A stretch of 64,000 bases of DNA from Cerrena zonata (lineage: Eukaryota; Basidiomycota; Agaricomycetes; Polyporales; Cerrenaceae): assembly GCA_038087015.1 (NCBI GenBank), contig JASBNA010000083.1, positions 62,001 to 126,000 of the forward strand, given 5' to 3'. Position numbers and translations under genes: made by a program. The notes under the pieces were generated by a model. It did no database searches and was not told the DNA's origin. It saw nothing but the letters and a program-made list of their open reading frames with translations. This document shows positions 44,844-57,722 of this stretch, in pieces (within the stretch, counting starts at the first letter, position 1; every line of letters starts with the position of its first letter).

Positions 44844-47796
44844 TCAGACCGTCGGAATGTCTTGTTCATCAGCCCATCGGATTGATCGTGAAGGAGAGAG
44901 TTCTCGAGACTCGGGTCGGAGGGACCTAAGAGAATCAATACGACGGTGTCTAATGGATCTGGGACTTGAAGGGGTAGCGAGAGTTGGCGAATTGGGGGTG
45001 GTGGGACGAGCTTCGTGTCGAGGAGTAGATCGACGTCCTCGGTGATCTTCCGCGTCGTCATCCTCTGGAGGGTGAACGATAATCTGACCGTCACTAGCGC
45101 TTCTTCCTCCATGAGAACGAATGTTCGCGAGTACACCTCGACGGAATGATTGTCGTCGTCGACTACCGGAAGGGGATCCCAAAGGTCTAGATACATTCAG
45201 TTTGGGAGGTTTGGATTTCGGGGACTTGGATTTCGATTTCTTGCTAGTGGTCGAAGCCGTCTCAACCTCTTGATCGGACATCCACCCTTCTTCCTCTTCT
45301 GGGCTATGATCTGAGGCTGAGTTTTCCATTGTCCCAGCCGTCCCAGGACGAGACTGGCGAGGAGAATCACCAGAGCCAACAGCTTGTTTGACTTTGCTCT
45401 CAGCGTCAGAGACTTTCCGCCCAATTTCTTCAATGGCGTGCACAAGCCCGCCCTCCACAGGGTGTATTTCCTCAGGAGAACGTGAAAGTTTCTTCTTTAT
45501 TTCTTCCTTCGCGTCATGCATTGCCCCTTCAGAGACACTGAAGGTATTTCGGTGTGTGTCTCCATGTGCATAGACATTCTTGAGGACTTCAACCTCAACC
45601 TGAGGATACTCAATTAATATCGTTCAAGCATCGATTACACACAACATGCTTACCTCTTCACCGGGTCCATTACGTCTCTCGATGATCTTATCTGGGCCTT
45701 CCCTCCACACAGCTACCTTCTCATCACCATCGGGCAAGTTCTGCTCTCGGATATCCCTTGCATTCCCTCTATGTTCCCCTTGACTCCCCGGGGCTCTCTC
45801 TTCCTTGTCGTCACTACTTGGAGATGGCGTAGTAGAGAAATCGCCTTCCTTTTCGGCATCACTTGAGCTACTTCCATGAGCAGTCAAACTCTCCCTCCTG
45901 CTCCTAGCTGCGTTCTTCTCGTCCAGAGCGAGTTTGCCTTGTTCGATATCAATATCGCGGTTGACAACAATATCTTGGCCACGCTCGACATGTTGGGTTT
46001 GATTTGCCCATTCGGGTAGACCTGGCATGGAAGGATGTCGACCGAATGTATCATGTCGAGACCAAGTTCGAGATACAGAATGTACTCGGCGACCGAGGGA
46101 GAAGAAAGGTATGGAAAGACCATGGATGGTGATTGAACAGAGAACCATGAACGCTACGATGGGCTGGATGGTAGCCGCGAGAAGCTCTTCCTGATTTTCG
46201 GGTGGGTCGTGAGGATGAGCCAGTTGCTCCGCTGCAAGAGTGGAGATAAAGATGGCACCTAAACACACGGTCGTGTAAGTTTCAAATTACGTTGAAATTA
46301 TATTTAGAGAAAAGACATACCGACACCCATGGGACCAAAATGTCCGCTGAAAACTGCCTCTCGGAAAGTCTTCACATCAGGTATCCACTTGTACAGTGCA
46401 ATCATTGCGGGCAACCTTCTCAAAATCAGCACCAGGATAGCAATCACAATCAACCTCCATACGCTCAAGGACAAGGTAGGATCAGAGAATTGATTGAAAG
46501 GCATCCAAGCACCCACGAAGACAAATGCAGCGATGTTGAAAAGCAAATCGATAACGGAACTGAACACAGCCTCCTCGGTCTGCCTGTTGAAGAAACCGTC
46601 CCACGCAAACGCAGTTCCGCACGAGAATGCAGCGAGGAGATCGTCTGTGCCGAGCAATGAACAGCTGCCAATGGTAAGCATGGCGAGGGAAACGTATTGC
46701 GCGACGTAGGACTGCCTGTCGATGAGGTCCTTGCGCTCACAGAATTTCATTAGGTGGCGGAAGCCAATCCCAATGATTGCTCCCATGACAATGCCGAGAA
46801 TGACCTGGTCTATTGAGTGTGAAGTAAGTAATGGAAGAATGAACAAGGTTCTATGTCCGCTGGAATGACTTACAAAGCCAAAGAAGCAAGAACCAGTCAG
46901 ATATGGCATTGCCGGTGTTCCTATCGATGATGAGGTAGAGGGCGATGAACAGGAAAGGGTAGGCAGCACCGTCGTTGCATCCGCTCTCCGCAGCAAGCAA
47001 ATGCCGAAGATGCGCAGGGACGTGTTTGTCGGCGTACTTTCCACCGACGACAGCTGCGGCTAAAATGGGGTCAGTCGGTGTTAGACAAGCCGCTACTGCC
47101 AGTGATGAGAGGAAGTTCAGCCCTGGGATAAGCGCATATATGAGGGCGGCAGATACGAACCAGCCCTAATGTAACAAATCTTGTTAGCTATCTGTTATTT
47201 GCGAGAGAGACCATGCTATAGGGACAAACGCACCCATGTCATGACTGGAAATAGGAGGAAAAATAGACTTTTCCAGTGCCGTTTCATGTATGCCTTTGGA
47301 AGCTCGACCCCAATAGCGAAGACACCGATGGCGAGGACAACACGAGTGAATTCGAGAGTGATGGTATTGACGGTAGCATCATCACCGTTTCCCCATGAGC
47401 GAGGATCGAATATATTAGCACCATATGGACCTACAATCGTTAAGCTGATTAGATGTGACAAGTGGCGAAAATCCCTCACCTATAACCACGCCAAAGAGGA
47501 ACGCCCAACATGCTTCACCAATGTAGAGCTGCGGGAAGGTCAGTATGCAAGGAGGACTGGGGTTATTTTTGGGTACTCACCCTTTCTCGAATGAACAGGG
47601 AAAACATTCCGAACTACCGGGCTATCAATATTTGGTCTTATGCGGCGATCGAGGGATAACTCACAATAACGACGAAACCGCCCAAGGCGGCATAGATAAT
47701 ATGAGGTATAGAAACCTCGAACTACAAAGGTTTTGTCGTTGTAAGTAATAATGTCTATTTCTGAATGTCCAAGAAACTCACTGGATGGAATCTCAT
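44844..47796 (-). CDS. Na+(K+)/H+ antiporter, Nha1/Sod2 type (CPA1)
   Basis: Begins with a 15-base exon (47782-47796, MRFHP), then FEVSIPHIIYAALGGFVVIF. About ten introns interrupt the 5' two thirds. Family blocks: GVVIGPYGANIFDPRSWGN, VFAIGVELPKAYMKRHWKS, VAACLTPTDPILAAAVVGG, LLAAESGCNDGAAYPFLFIA (the ion-binding ND motif), GTDDLLAAFSCGTAFAWDGF and GHFGPMGVGAIFISTLAAEQ. These build the 12-helix plasma membrane exchanger that exports Na+ or K+ for H+. The C-terminal half is a long charged cytosolic tail rich in Ser, Glu and Lys (EEEEGWMSDQEVETAS), ending SIRWADEQDIPTV. That tail is probably a regulatory target, as in yeast Nha1. All membrane exons join in frame. Confidence 0.9.
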
Positions 47797-50700
47797 GACT
47801 GCGATGCCGTCCTATGATATATGGACAACCTAGGGTACAGAGAAAGAATGGACAAAACAAGAAGTTGGGTCGTTAGTCGTGAACGTCGCGTGTGGTCGTG
47901 AAGAGCGTCGCAGAGGAAGAGAAAGAGTGCCGATAGGGCTTTATGTAGATGCCGAGAGCCCCAAGGCTTGGCTTAGATTGCTCTTCGAGAGTTGGTCTCG
48001 GCGTGCGGAAGCTCAGGAACTTGGACTGTTTAGTGGAAAGAATACATATATTGGGTAAACGGGATGTGAGCCGTAGTGTTTTGGCTGGATGCGAGGACGA
48101 CAAACGATGGGGAATATATGCGAGGAAGTGGTCCGAAGTCAAGGGTGTTCGTCCTCCTTCTTTCTCTGGCCACTCCGAAATCCTCAAAATACACACGTGA
48201 TGCTTATGTAAGCCATCTCAGATCTTCCATTGGTTCTTCCTTCTTGCCGCGGCTAACGGGGTGGACAGCCTTCGGCAACTACTGCCAAGTTACTGCAATG
48301 ACTCGGACTCAGACCTCTCGAATGCCCTCACCAAACAAGCTCAGAGATGTCTTTTCATCGAGCTATAGACCATAATTATCGTTCCCTCGATAGTCCGAAT
48401 GACTCCGAAGCTTCTCTCTATAGCTAGATGCAAAGATGCACCACCGGACCTACCACATCTGACGCTTCTTTGATACCTACTCCAAGCTACCGTGGGTGCT
48501 TACAATTCGCGAATGATTCTCGAAATCACTACAAACTAGTCGTGTGATCACCTCTCTACACGAGGCTACCAACAATTACTTCAAAATCCTACATTTTTTC
48601 CACATATACGGATCCTGGACGGCGCTCCGTCTGCCCAGTGAAACGCGTAACTGGCTGCTTGTCGCATAGCTGTCAGGAATCCTAGTACTGTATAATCATC
48701 GTCCTATGACATGCCTAGAACACGCATTTTGCTACCTTTATATGGTTTATTCGCTTTAATAGCCCGGCTTCAAAGTCTCGACTATCTGACACGATGCGGT
48801 TATTCTACATCCGGACGGTACATTGGGACCACCGAATGAACGTTGCTCGAATGGCCTCTGTGATTGGTGGGTATGACAAGAAAACTGACATGGACCTAAT
48901 GTAAGTACCTTCCTTCGTTTATCCCCGTAACTCATACTCAACGATCCTCATTCCCATTCGGCAGTGCTGTTGCTATGTAGAACGCTTCTACTTACCAACC
49001 ATGTTTGCAAAATGGTACGCCACATGATCAAGACATAACTTAGTATCAGGTCTTACAAGCTGACATGTGCAATCTGCCAGACAAGGCTGGCGGTTAGAAG
49101 TTGTCACGCTCTTCTACCGAATATACAAGTTGCAAATTCTCCTCATCCATGCGCATCCACCTCGAATGCTACCCAGTAAAATCAAGGCCTCAGGGATCAC
49201 AGGACGCCACTGGTGCCGCTTCACCCCCGGCGCATCAGAGGCTATCTACAGTTTAGACCAAGGGACCTGTTGTTTTGCAAATGAGTGAAGTATACCATAC
49301 ACTCTGTCGGAGCAGGTGTTCCTCTGCAATCTCTGATTACACCCGTCATCAAGAGGAATGCCGTTATCTCAATATGTATGTGTTTCGATAAATGTAACAC
49401 AAGGTACGCCGCAGGCAATCTATCCTGACATGCGTTGAAAGCATGTCAGTTCTGAATTTCTTCCTTGTGAAACACGCCTACGGGAATTCACAGGAAATCA
49501 CAACCATAAGCTTATATTCTACACTATCCCCAAACCGACTCGCAAACACAAACTTACCAGGAACCTCTGGCATCCACGCCTCCCTATACTTGCAAAAGAA
49601 CTCTCCGTTAGGTGGAAGCGCGCCAGGGTCGTCTAACGTGCCCACGGCGATGTATCGCGACTTCGAGGCAGCTTGCTCCTATTCCGTAATGTCAACGTTT
49701 TTCTTCAGGCGACTAACGTCCGCCGGTCACCGGTCGTTTGCAACTTGAAACCTATCTCACCCCGTATTCGAGAATCCCTGACCCGCATGTCCCACAAAAC
49801 TCGCGAAATAGCTTCCTCCCACCATTATCGCTCACATGCTGCTTTGTACAGCCTTCTGGCTATCCTGACCTTGTCCTTCGGAGCTTTGGCAGTCAGTCCA
49901 AATGCGGAACCGAAGAACCTCTGCAAGAGATCGGAACAGTTAGGTACGATCTTGATCAATGTTAGAATGAACGTGTTTTCTGCTACTAGTGCTTTGTGGT
50001 ACCTTCCAAGATGGGACTAGAAGAAATATAAATGAAACAACATACTTTGCAGTTCCTGCAATGACATAATGATGTGCGTGCTTCGTCCGGCGAGTCCAAG
50101 TTGAGTTCGTATCTGACCTCGTTGCAGTAACAGCCGCCAGCATAGATCATCTCTGAGAAAGCATAGGTCTTCAGACAAAGTTATGGTGAGTTTTACAGTC
50201 AAATTGGTGTATTTATTGTTAGCCTCTAGGATTGTATCCCATGACGTCATCCCTATCGTACTATGTATTGTCAAGTTTTCACAAGGATACACAACAGAGC
50301 GGCATGTACATGCGCACCATCCCGTGTACCGTGGTAGTTCTTGTCCCCATCGATGAACCAACAGGCATGTCTCTGACTGTTCTGGCATAATTGTCCCAAT
50401 TAAGGCCTCACTACGCCGTTTATGGAAATTAGTTTGTAAAAAAGGTATGTTTGTCCGCCACGTCGGTCAAAGCGGGTTGATCGACGGACGCAGTTCTTGG
50501 CACAAAAAATAACATGTCCGCAATTCGTACTTATGGCCTGGTAATCTATAGTATCTACGCCACTCAACATGGTGATCCATTTCTTTACGTCCAATTTGCG
50601 TGTCGGGTTGAGATTCCATACGCTCCGTGTTTGAGTCGTAAAGTAGAAAACTGACAATCACAAGAGACTAGAAATCGTATGGGGGGAGTTATGTGTATCT

Positions 50701-51551
50701 AGAGACACATCCTACGTTTATGGGACGGGTCCCGAGTTTCGACCTTGCGGGCAACTTGAGCTGATACCGTTATATACTATGGGAAGAATCAGGCGTCTAT
50801 TTAACACTGGCAGCATTTTTTCATCATGTACAGTATCGATTATCATATCGGCGTGCTCAGGCTCCTGTCATCGAATAATGCGATATGTTTTCGCGCTGTA
50901 CCATTTTCCATCTCGGTGTTACAAGGTCACCACGGCGGCCCATTCGCTGACCCACCAGTTCATCCGTGAATGATAGACTCTCGTTTCCGAGCTCCTCGTG
51001 TTAACCACTCTATATCCCTTCCTTCCACGACCCGGGAGCATAAATCCTCCACCGATGTTCCCCGCTTCTCAGATGACCCACAAGGTTTCTCCAACGTTTT
51101 CGCCTTTTAGGATTGGTCAAAGTGGCTCCCTTCTGCGAACTCCGATACCCACCTTGACTCGTCACCTCGAGTCCCTTCAGAGAGCGTTGTTCTCAGCCGC
51201 CGCACCCACCTTGATCAAACGAGCATGCTGTACGACTTGTTCCCCATTCACCTGTGCTATAATTAGAAAACCATCTTCGGACAAATGAAAAGGTGGATTC
51301 AGTCCCTCAGCGTGCAGCGTTACGGTAGAGTTCAGTCAGGACCCACATCTTAATCCCGACAGATTCAACCTGATAGGATATCCGAGTTGGTACGCGTTCT
51401 ACGCTCAATCTAACTTTCGTGACGGCAGCCTCCACTCACTGACACTCGTATATAGCCCTGACGTCACTTTTCCTCTTGCCACTCATCCTACACTCCTCCC
51501 TTGACTCTTCATCAAAAGCGCTCACCCGTCAGCTTCAACTTTGTCTTCACC
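47797..51551. other. Gene-poor 3.7-kb region
   Basis: Antiporter promoter at the left, then nothing firm. The frame at 49673-50020 includes a hydrophobic stretch (ALYSLLAILTLSFGALAVSP) followed by KNLCKRSEQL and a GTACG donor-like site, so a fragment of a small secreted gene is possible. I could not find its other exons. Pyrimidine-rich promoter-like sequence precedes 51552. Confidence 0.4.
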
Positions 51552-52423
51552 ATGTCACTACCTCTCGCTGGAAAAGTCGCTCTCGTTACTGGTGCCGCCA
51601 AAGGTATTGGTGCATCCATCGTGAAACGATTTGCATCAGACGGTGCCAGTGTCGTGATTAACTACCTCTCAAGTTCTGCCGTAGCTGAAGAGCTCGCGTC
51701 ATCCATCAACGCCCAAGGGACTGGCAAAGCAATCGCTGTCCAGGCTGATGTTTCGACAGTAGCTGGAGGAAAACACCTACTCGACGAAACTTTGAAGGTG
51801 TTTGGGAAGTTGGATATCCTAGTGTTCAACGCGGGGTTGATGAAGACCAATATACTCGCGAACATAACGGACGAGGATTTCGACAAGCACTTCGACACGA
51901 ACGTTAAGGTTCCGTTATTTGTAACACAGGCGGCTCTCCCCCACCTTAAACCAGGTATATGCGTCGTTTTTCTCACTGAAGGACACATATTTACTTACTA
52001 TCTGTAGGTGGCCGCGTTATGTTCTTCTCTACTTCCCTCACCAAAAACTCCGCCCCTCCACCAAACTACCTTCTCTACATCTCCGCAAAAGGTGCTGTCG
52101 AACATCTCGTCCGAGTCCTTGCAAAGGATCTTGGCGCCAAAGGCGTTACAGTGAATGCTATTTGTCCAGGACCAGTAGATACCGACCTGTTCCGGGAGGG
52201 GAAAACGGAACAGCAGATTCAATTTTTCGCGAATATGCACCCACAGAAGAGGATAGCTAGTCCCGACGAAGTCGCACCTATTGTCGCATTCCTTGCGAGG
52301 GACGAGGCTGGGTGGATCAATGGTGAAAAGATGTTCGTGAACGGCGTAAGTCTTCGTTTGGTTGCTTTTTATTGAATGCACCTGGTACTAACTGTCTCGC
52401 GTTGATAGGGGTTCAATGTTTGA
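51552..52423 (+). CDS. Short-chain dehydrogenase/reductase, copy 1 (251 aa)
   Basis: Three exons (51552-51954, 52008-52345, 52409-52423), 251 residues. Classical SDR motifs: cofactor site TGAAKGIG near residue 14, FNAGLM (the NNAG position), serine block MFFSTSLTK, active YxxxK as YISAKGAVEHLV, and CPGPVDTDLF. The last exon codes only GFNV. An NAD(P)H-dependent oxidoreduction of an alcohol or ketone is expected. The sequence just after the cofactor turn (INYLSSS) favours NADP in many relatives, but this is weak. Its paralogue at 53234-54101 lies tail to tail with identical exon lengths. Confidence 0.9.
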
Positions 52424-53233
52424 TGAGTAGACTTCGCATCGCCACTGTATACATAGAGATCCGGCATGTATCGATAACCCACCTTGGAATCTCATTATAC
52501 TAGATCATTTTGAAGATACAACTGACTGCACCTTCGTCTCTCTTCTATGTTGACATCATAACGTGTGTGTTCGGTAATATGGCACTGTACAGCCAGATTG
52601 CTGTTCCACTACTAGTATGTATATATCCGCAATGTACCCATAGCCCGGTAAGCTTTGTATACTGTTTAAGCATCGTGGACCTACTTGGAATCCAGCACAA
52701 CTAAATGTTTCACGAATTCAATTGCCTCCTCCGATCTTCCTCCTCCAATTTGAAAGGTAGCCCAAATTTGAGACTGGTCACGGATACAAACTTGAACGGA
52801 GTGCGGTGGCAACACGTGTAGGGTTGTTTAGATCTGTTTACAGTACGGCAATTGCCGAAGTGAGCGATATAAAATCTCGCATCTGAGCAGTTTTCTTTTC
52901 TTCAACTCATTCAGGACTTGCACTATTGTCCCCCTGCCGAACTTTCTTTTTCTCGCAGGAGTCTACCGCAAGCCCCAGAGAGAGCAGTTTGACAAAGCCT
53001 CCAGCTGGAGCTCGCACTATCTCTTACAGAAGTCGTTAATGACGTAGTGTGTCGTTCCTTACCAGGAGTTGTACATCTTTCCATGGATTGCAATAAATTA
53101 TGTTATGCGAAGTAATAAAAGAACATATGCGTGGGAGAAGAATGAGATGGGACATGTTGAGACTGGTATGGAACATAGGACTTTTGGTATCTGTAAACAA
53201 GTATCGAAGTGCGGCCTGCCGACGTCGAGAGCT
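52424..53233. other. Intergenic region between the two convergent SDR genes
   Basis: No gene is seen. This 810-base gap holds the 3' flanks of both copies. Confidence 0.5.
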
Positions 53234-54101
53234 CTATACTGCAAAACCCTGTTGTGATCAAATGTTTGAGCCTCGTGCATTTGTTTCAGGTGATATCTAC
53301 TTACACCATTGACATGGATCGTCTGCCCGTTAATCCATTTGGACTCCTCCTTCGCGAGGAAGGCCACTATGGGACTGATCTCGTCCGGCATCGGAATTCT
53401 CTTCTGTGGATGAAGTTGAGCGACCCACTGCACCATATGTGGCGGTTTGCCGTCACGGAACAATGGTGTATCAACTGGTCCTGGGGCGATAGCATTCACG
53501 GTAATCCCCCGTTCGCCAAGATCCCTCCCAAGTACACGCACGAGGTGCTCTACGGCGCCCTTCGATGCGGTAAAGAGGAGACCCATGGGCAAGATAGTCG
53601 TAGCCTTCGTCAAGGTCGTAGACACGAAGACAACTCTACTTCCTGGATGAATTCAATTGAGTATATATACGCCAGAGCTAATCGTTAAGACTGCATACCT
53701 TCTTTCATTACTTGACTGGCAGCTTGAACAAGAAAGAGGGGACCTTTCACATTGGTATTGAAATGTTGGTCATAATACTCCTCGTCTACCTGTGCCAACG
53801 GTCTATGTCCCAGTACTCCCGCGTTCAATACGAGAATATCCGGAACGCCAAGCTTCGCTATCGACTTCTCCAACAGCATCCTTCCGCCCGCAATCGTGGC
53901 TACGTCCGCCTTGATCATTACCGCTTTACCACCTTCCCGGTTGTTTATCGTATTGGTAACAACACATGCAGGAGCGTCATTACCATGATAGTTAATGACG
54001 ACATTTGCGCCATCCGCAGCGAGTCTTTGGGCGATAGAAGCCCCAATTCCTCTGGAAGAACCTGTGACAATAGCAGTCTTTCCGGTGAGCGGGAGATCCA
54101 T
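53234..54101 (-). CDS. Short-chain dehydrogenase/reductase, copy 2 (251 aa)
   Basis: Three exons (53699-54101, 53305-53642, 53234-53248), 251 residues. Exon lengths of 403, 338 and 15 bases equal those of copy 1. Motifs: TGSSRGIGASIAQRL, LNAGVLG, VFVSTTLTK, active FTASKGAVEHLVRVLG and APGPVDTPLF, with the last exon coding GFAV. Note that the YxxxK tyrosine of classical SDRs appears as Phe here (LLFTASKGAV), whereas copy 1 has Tyr. If that reading is right, the copy may have lost normal catalysis or work differently. It was probably formed by inverted duplication from a common ancestor with copy 1. Confidence 0.88.
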
Positions 54102-54739
54102 CGAAATGAAGGTTCACGAATGGCCACAATGAGGAAATGATGACGGAGCCTGACAGTGGTAGATCACCTAAGGAGTTCGGGTTTGGGTGAGCAAGGTCAG
54201 AATAAGCTCTCAACACACTATACCAAAAGCCTGAGGCAAAGCATCTGCCTTCTTTCGGAGCGGCCAGGAGACGGAATAGTGGGTGGGTCGATCCCGCCTT
54301 TTGCATATGTGATACCCATATTGGTAGAGTGACGTCGCGACTCGGGCAAAATGAGGGGAAAAGTACTCATTCCAGGAGGTAATCTAGAATCAGAATGCAT
54401 GTGCATATAATAAACTTGGCAAGTGATAGTTCATTTTCCTCTGCTCGAGAGCGCTATGAATTGAAGTGGAATCTGTCTTAGCAATCTATAACCCATAGCA
54501 GTCTATAGTAGCCCACAGCTAATCAGACCACGACTGCTGAATATTTACTCCAAGATATTTCGTCAGATGGCCCCCGGCGTGAGCTAGAATGGACTTTGTA
54601 AGATCGAGCACGACCCTTCGGACCCGATGCATACAAGGTTCATCCGTCGTATATATGACCTGATCTCTTCCGTTACTGTACTAAGGAACAGTCCTCGTTC
54701 CTTCCTTAGTTTCCCTCCCTCCTGCTCTCTTCTTCGGCT
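54102..54739. other. Divergent promoter region, SDR copy 2 to MFS gene
   Basis: Non-coding; contains the promoters of the minus-strand SDR and the plus-strand transporter, which suggests possible co-regulation. No repeated site was identified by eye. Confidence 0.45.
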
Positions 54740-56977
54740 ATGGACGAAGCCCTCGAGGTTCAGCAAAAGCCGGAATCTCAGTTGGAGAAAGCGCCCTCTG
54801 CTGTGCCCCGAGAAGAGGACCCGATCGAATCTCCGAATGTGATCAAAGGCGTTGTGCTGACAGCAATTTGCACACTGTCGCTCATCATTGTGGTATGTCA
54901 CTTTTCTAAGTCTTCCCATCCTTACCTTGCTTCATGAGATATCTTAGTCGGCGACTCTATCTTCTTCATTAATAGCACTCCCGGTCACAGGAAGAGACCT
55001 CAATATTCCGGAAGATCAGTTGCAATGGGTAACTTCAGCATATGCATTGAGCTCTGTGAGTTACGTTCTTAGCTGAAAAAACATAAGGACATTTTGAATC
55101 TCTAACCATACCCTTGATATGATTAGGGCTGTCTACTGATCCCATTCGGTCGCGTCGCCGACCTCTATGGCCGCCGTAATGTCTTTCTTGTCGGATGTGT
55201 ACTTCAAGGCGTGTTCGCACTTGGATGTGGATTCGCGAACGGTACGTACTGTACTTGTGAAATTACGTTCTGACACCACACTGAGCCCGATAATACAAAT
55301 CCACTATATTTTTCCTGTGAATAGATCTCGTAACTCTCGGTGTCCTACGTGGCTTTCAGGGTCTCGGTGCAGCTGCTACAATACCCGCATCTGTGAGGCT
55401 TCTTTCTATTCAACTCTTACGCAGACTTCTTAATGGTTTGGCTGGTAGCTCGGTATTCTTGCACATACATTTCCTCCAGGACATGCACGGTCTCTTGCTT
55501 TCGCTACGTTCTCTGCTGGTCAACCTCTCGGAGGCGGAGTGGGTTTCGCTATCGGCGGCCTTCTGACCCAGCTGTCTGCGTGAGTGCACACAGTCATTTC
55601 GATACTGTTATCCCCGTTTACATCATCCGTTATACCCAGACCCACCTGGCGTTCAGTCTATTTTCTCGTTTCTGGTCTCACCGTACTGTGCATGATTGGT
55701 GCTTTACTCTTTATCGATCCTGATCATATCTCTGCCGAACAAGACAAGCGTATCGACTGGCTAGGAACGTTCCTCGTCACTGCGGGCCTCACTCTTGTGA
55801 TTTTCGTACTCAGCGATGGTGAGATTGCTCCGAAGAAATGGTCAACCCCATGTAAGTCTTCAGTAGAGCATAAGATGAATGTGATAATAAGATGAATTCT
55901 ACAGATATCATCGCGCTTCTAGTTGTGGGCGTGATTCTGACAGCTGCATTCCTCGCTTGGCAATGGTATCTAGAACTTCCAAGCGTTCAGGCAACCTACT
56001 CCAGATGGACTCCTCCGCCACTTATGAAGCTTTCTCTATGGCGTCGCGGAAAGGGAAGATTTGCTGCAATGCAATGCATCGTATTTTTCCTCATGTGTGC
56101 CTTCCAGAGCTGGATTCTATGGGCTATTGTAGGCAACCCTCGGTATCGTTACCGGATGTCATAATTGACGTTTCATTTCTAGCTTTACTATGAATCATAC
56201 AAAGGATACAACCCAATCCTTACTATGGTCCGCATGATCCCGATGATCCCCGCCGGAATCATTTGCAACATCTTTATTGGACTACTAGTCGGCAAGATAT
56301 ATGGTATTGTCCTCATTTGTAAGTGGTCATGTCGTGCGTCGAAGTTCTGTTACTAATGTCATCGCAGCTGTCGGATGTCTCTGTACAGGACTTGCTGGCC
56401 TTCTTTATGCAGTTATCAATCCAGATGCTGTTTATTGGGCATTCGGATTCCCAGCAGCTATTATAGCTGTAGTCGGAGCGGATTTCGTCTTTGCGGCAGG
56501 AAGTATCTATATTGCGAAGCTCGCTCTCCCACACGAGCAAAGTTTGGCTGGTGGCCTATTCCAGACCATGGCCCAAGTGAGTTCATCCGAATTTCGAATC
56601 GCTATTTATACTCATCAAGATGCAGTTGGGTACTTCATTCGGACTAGCGATAACCACTATCGTCTTTGATCGTGTCAGGGCGGAACAGTCTCTCAAACTG
56701 GGTGTCGTCATTGACTCCCATGGGTCTAACGCCCCTCCCGATGCTCAGCTGAAGGCTTATCGAGCTGCGCAATGGACTGTCATGGGTTTTGGTGTTCTCG
56801 GTGAGTATCCAGTCTAGTAACCCGGCTCAAAGATATTCATCACCCTCGATTCGTAACAAAGCGAGTATATTGGGCGTGATATTCCTACGTGGTGTTGGAG
56901 TTGTTGGTGGACCTCATAAACCGTCACCAGAAGAACAAAAGAGTGAAGATGAAAAAACTGCTACCGAAATGGCCTAA
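54740..56977 (+). CDS. MFS drug/H+ antiporter-type transporter (14-helix DHA2-like)
   Basis: About ten exons. The N-terminal cytosolic tail (MDEALEVQQKPESQLEKAPS) precedes TM1 (GVVLTAICTLSLIIVSATLS). The family signature after TM2 is LIPFGRVADLYGRRNVFLVG. Then come GVLRGFQGLGAAATIPAS, FSAGQPLGGGVGFAIGGLLT (motif C-like), RSVYFLVSGLTVLCMIGALL, a long middle part and the C-terminal half with GFPAAIIAVVGADFVFAAGS and GGLFQTMAQLGTSFGLAITT. The last tail is charged and ends EKTATEMA. Such proteins sit in the plasma membrane and export small molecules against protons. The neighbours (SDRs and hydrolases) suggest export of a metabolite or toxic compound. The substrate cannot be read from sequence. 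Confidence 0.9.
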
Positions 56978-57722
56978 TCACGTTTATTAGGCTCAGAATC
57001 CACACTCTTTATCAGTATTTCCGTCATATAAACTTCAAACTTCCCAATAGTCTAACTCACATCTTAATAGTCCACTGTAGAGCTTGGAGCAATGATAGCC
57101 CCAATAAAATCGCTAACGTTCGTAACACGATAGGCCATGTCGAAGGGAAATACGTCTACTATCACATCACCAGTAACAGGGATCGTCTCTACAATGCTCA
57201 TAGCAAAGGTTTCAAAGCGTCACTACATGAGATACCAGAGGTACAGACGATCAAATACTCCGGAGATTAGAGACCAGAGTTTATCTAAAGATAGCTCACA
57301 GAAGCGTGTAATTGCTAATATTGAACTGAACCACTCGTCCACACGATTCCGGCTAACTCTCAGAGAACTTATCCTTCAAAAGAAGAAAAGCGTACCTGCC
57401 CTTAGGCCAAATCCCACGAGAGGTGTATCGCACAACCGTGGCTCGTTGACCCGTTGGGTAAGTCTGTCATTATCTGTGGTGTTATCCCATGACACGAATA
57501 GGTTCCGAGAGCGTATCCCATATCCTCATATATAAGTCGGGGCTTTCTCCGCGGGATCTGACGCACGCACGTCACTTTGGACGAACTATCAACGTTAACA
57601 CCCCTTCCATTTAGTACGAGTCTGATCACCTGAAGCTATCACAGTTGATGGTTCTCACGACACATTTCGTATAAGAACCCGATTACAGGAAAGCCCACTT
57701 TATCATCCACTTTCAAATACCA
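56978..57722. other. Intergenic region, MFS gene to hydrolase 1
   Basis: A 132-codon plus-strand frame at 57137-57535 shows no domain and no splice context. I treat the stretch as the transporter 3' flank and hydrolase promoter. Confidence 0.45.

Noticed and set aside
49443..50020. Frames with a hydrophobic stretch and KR site
   Set aside because: No exon set giving a start, signal peptide and stop could be built, so it is mentioned only as a possible fragment.
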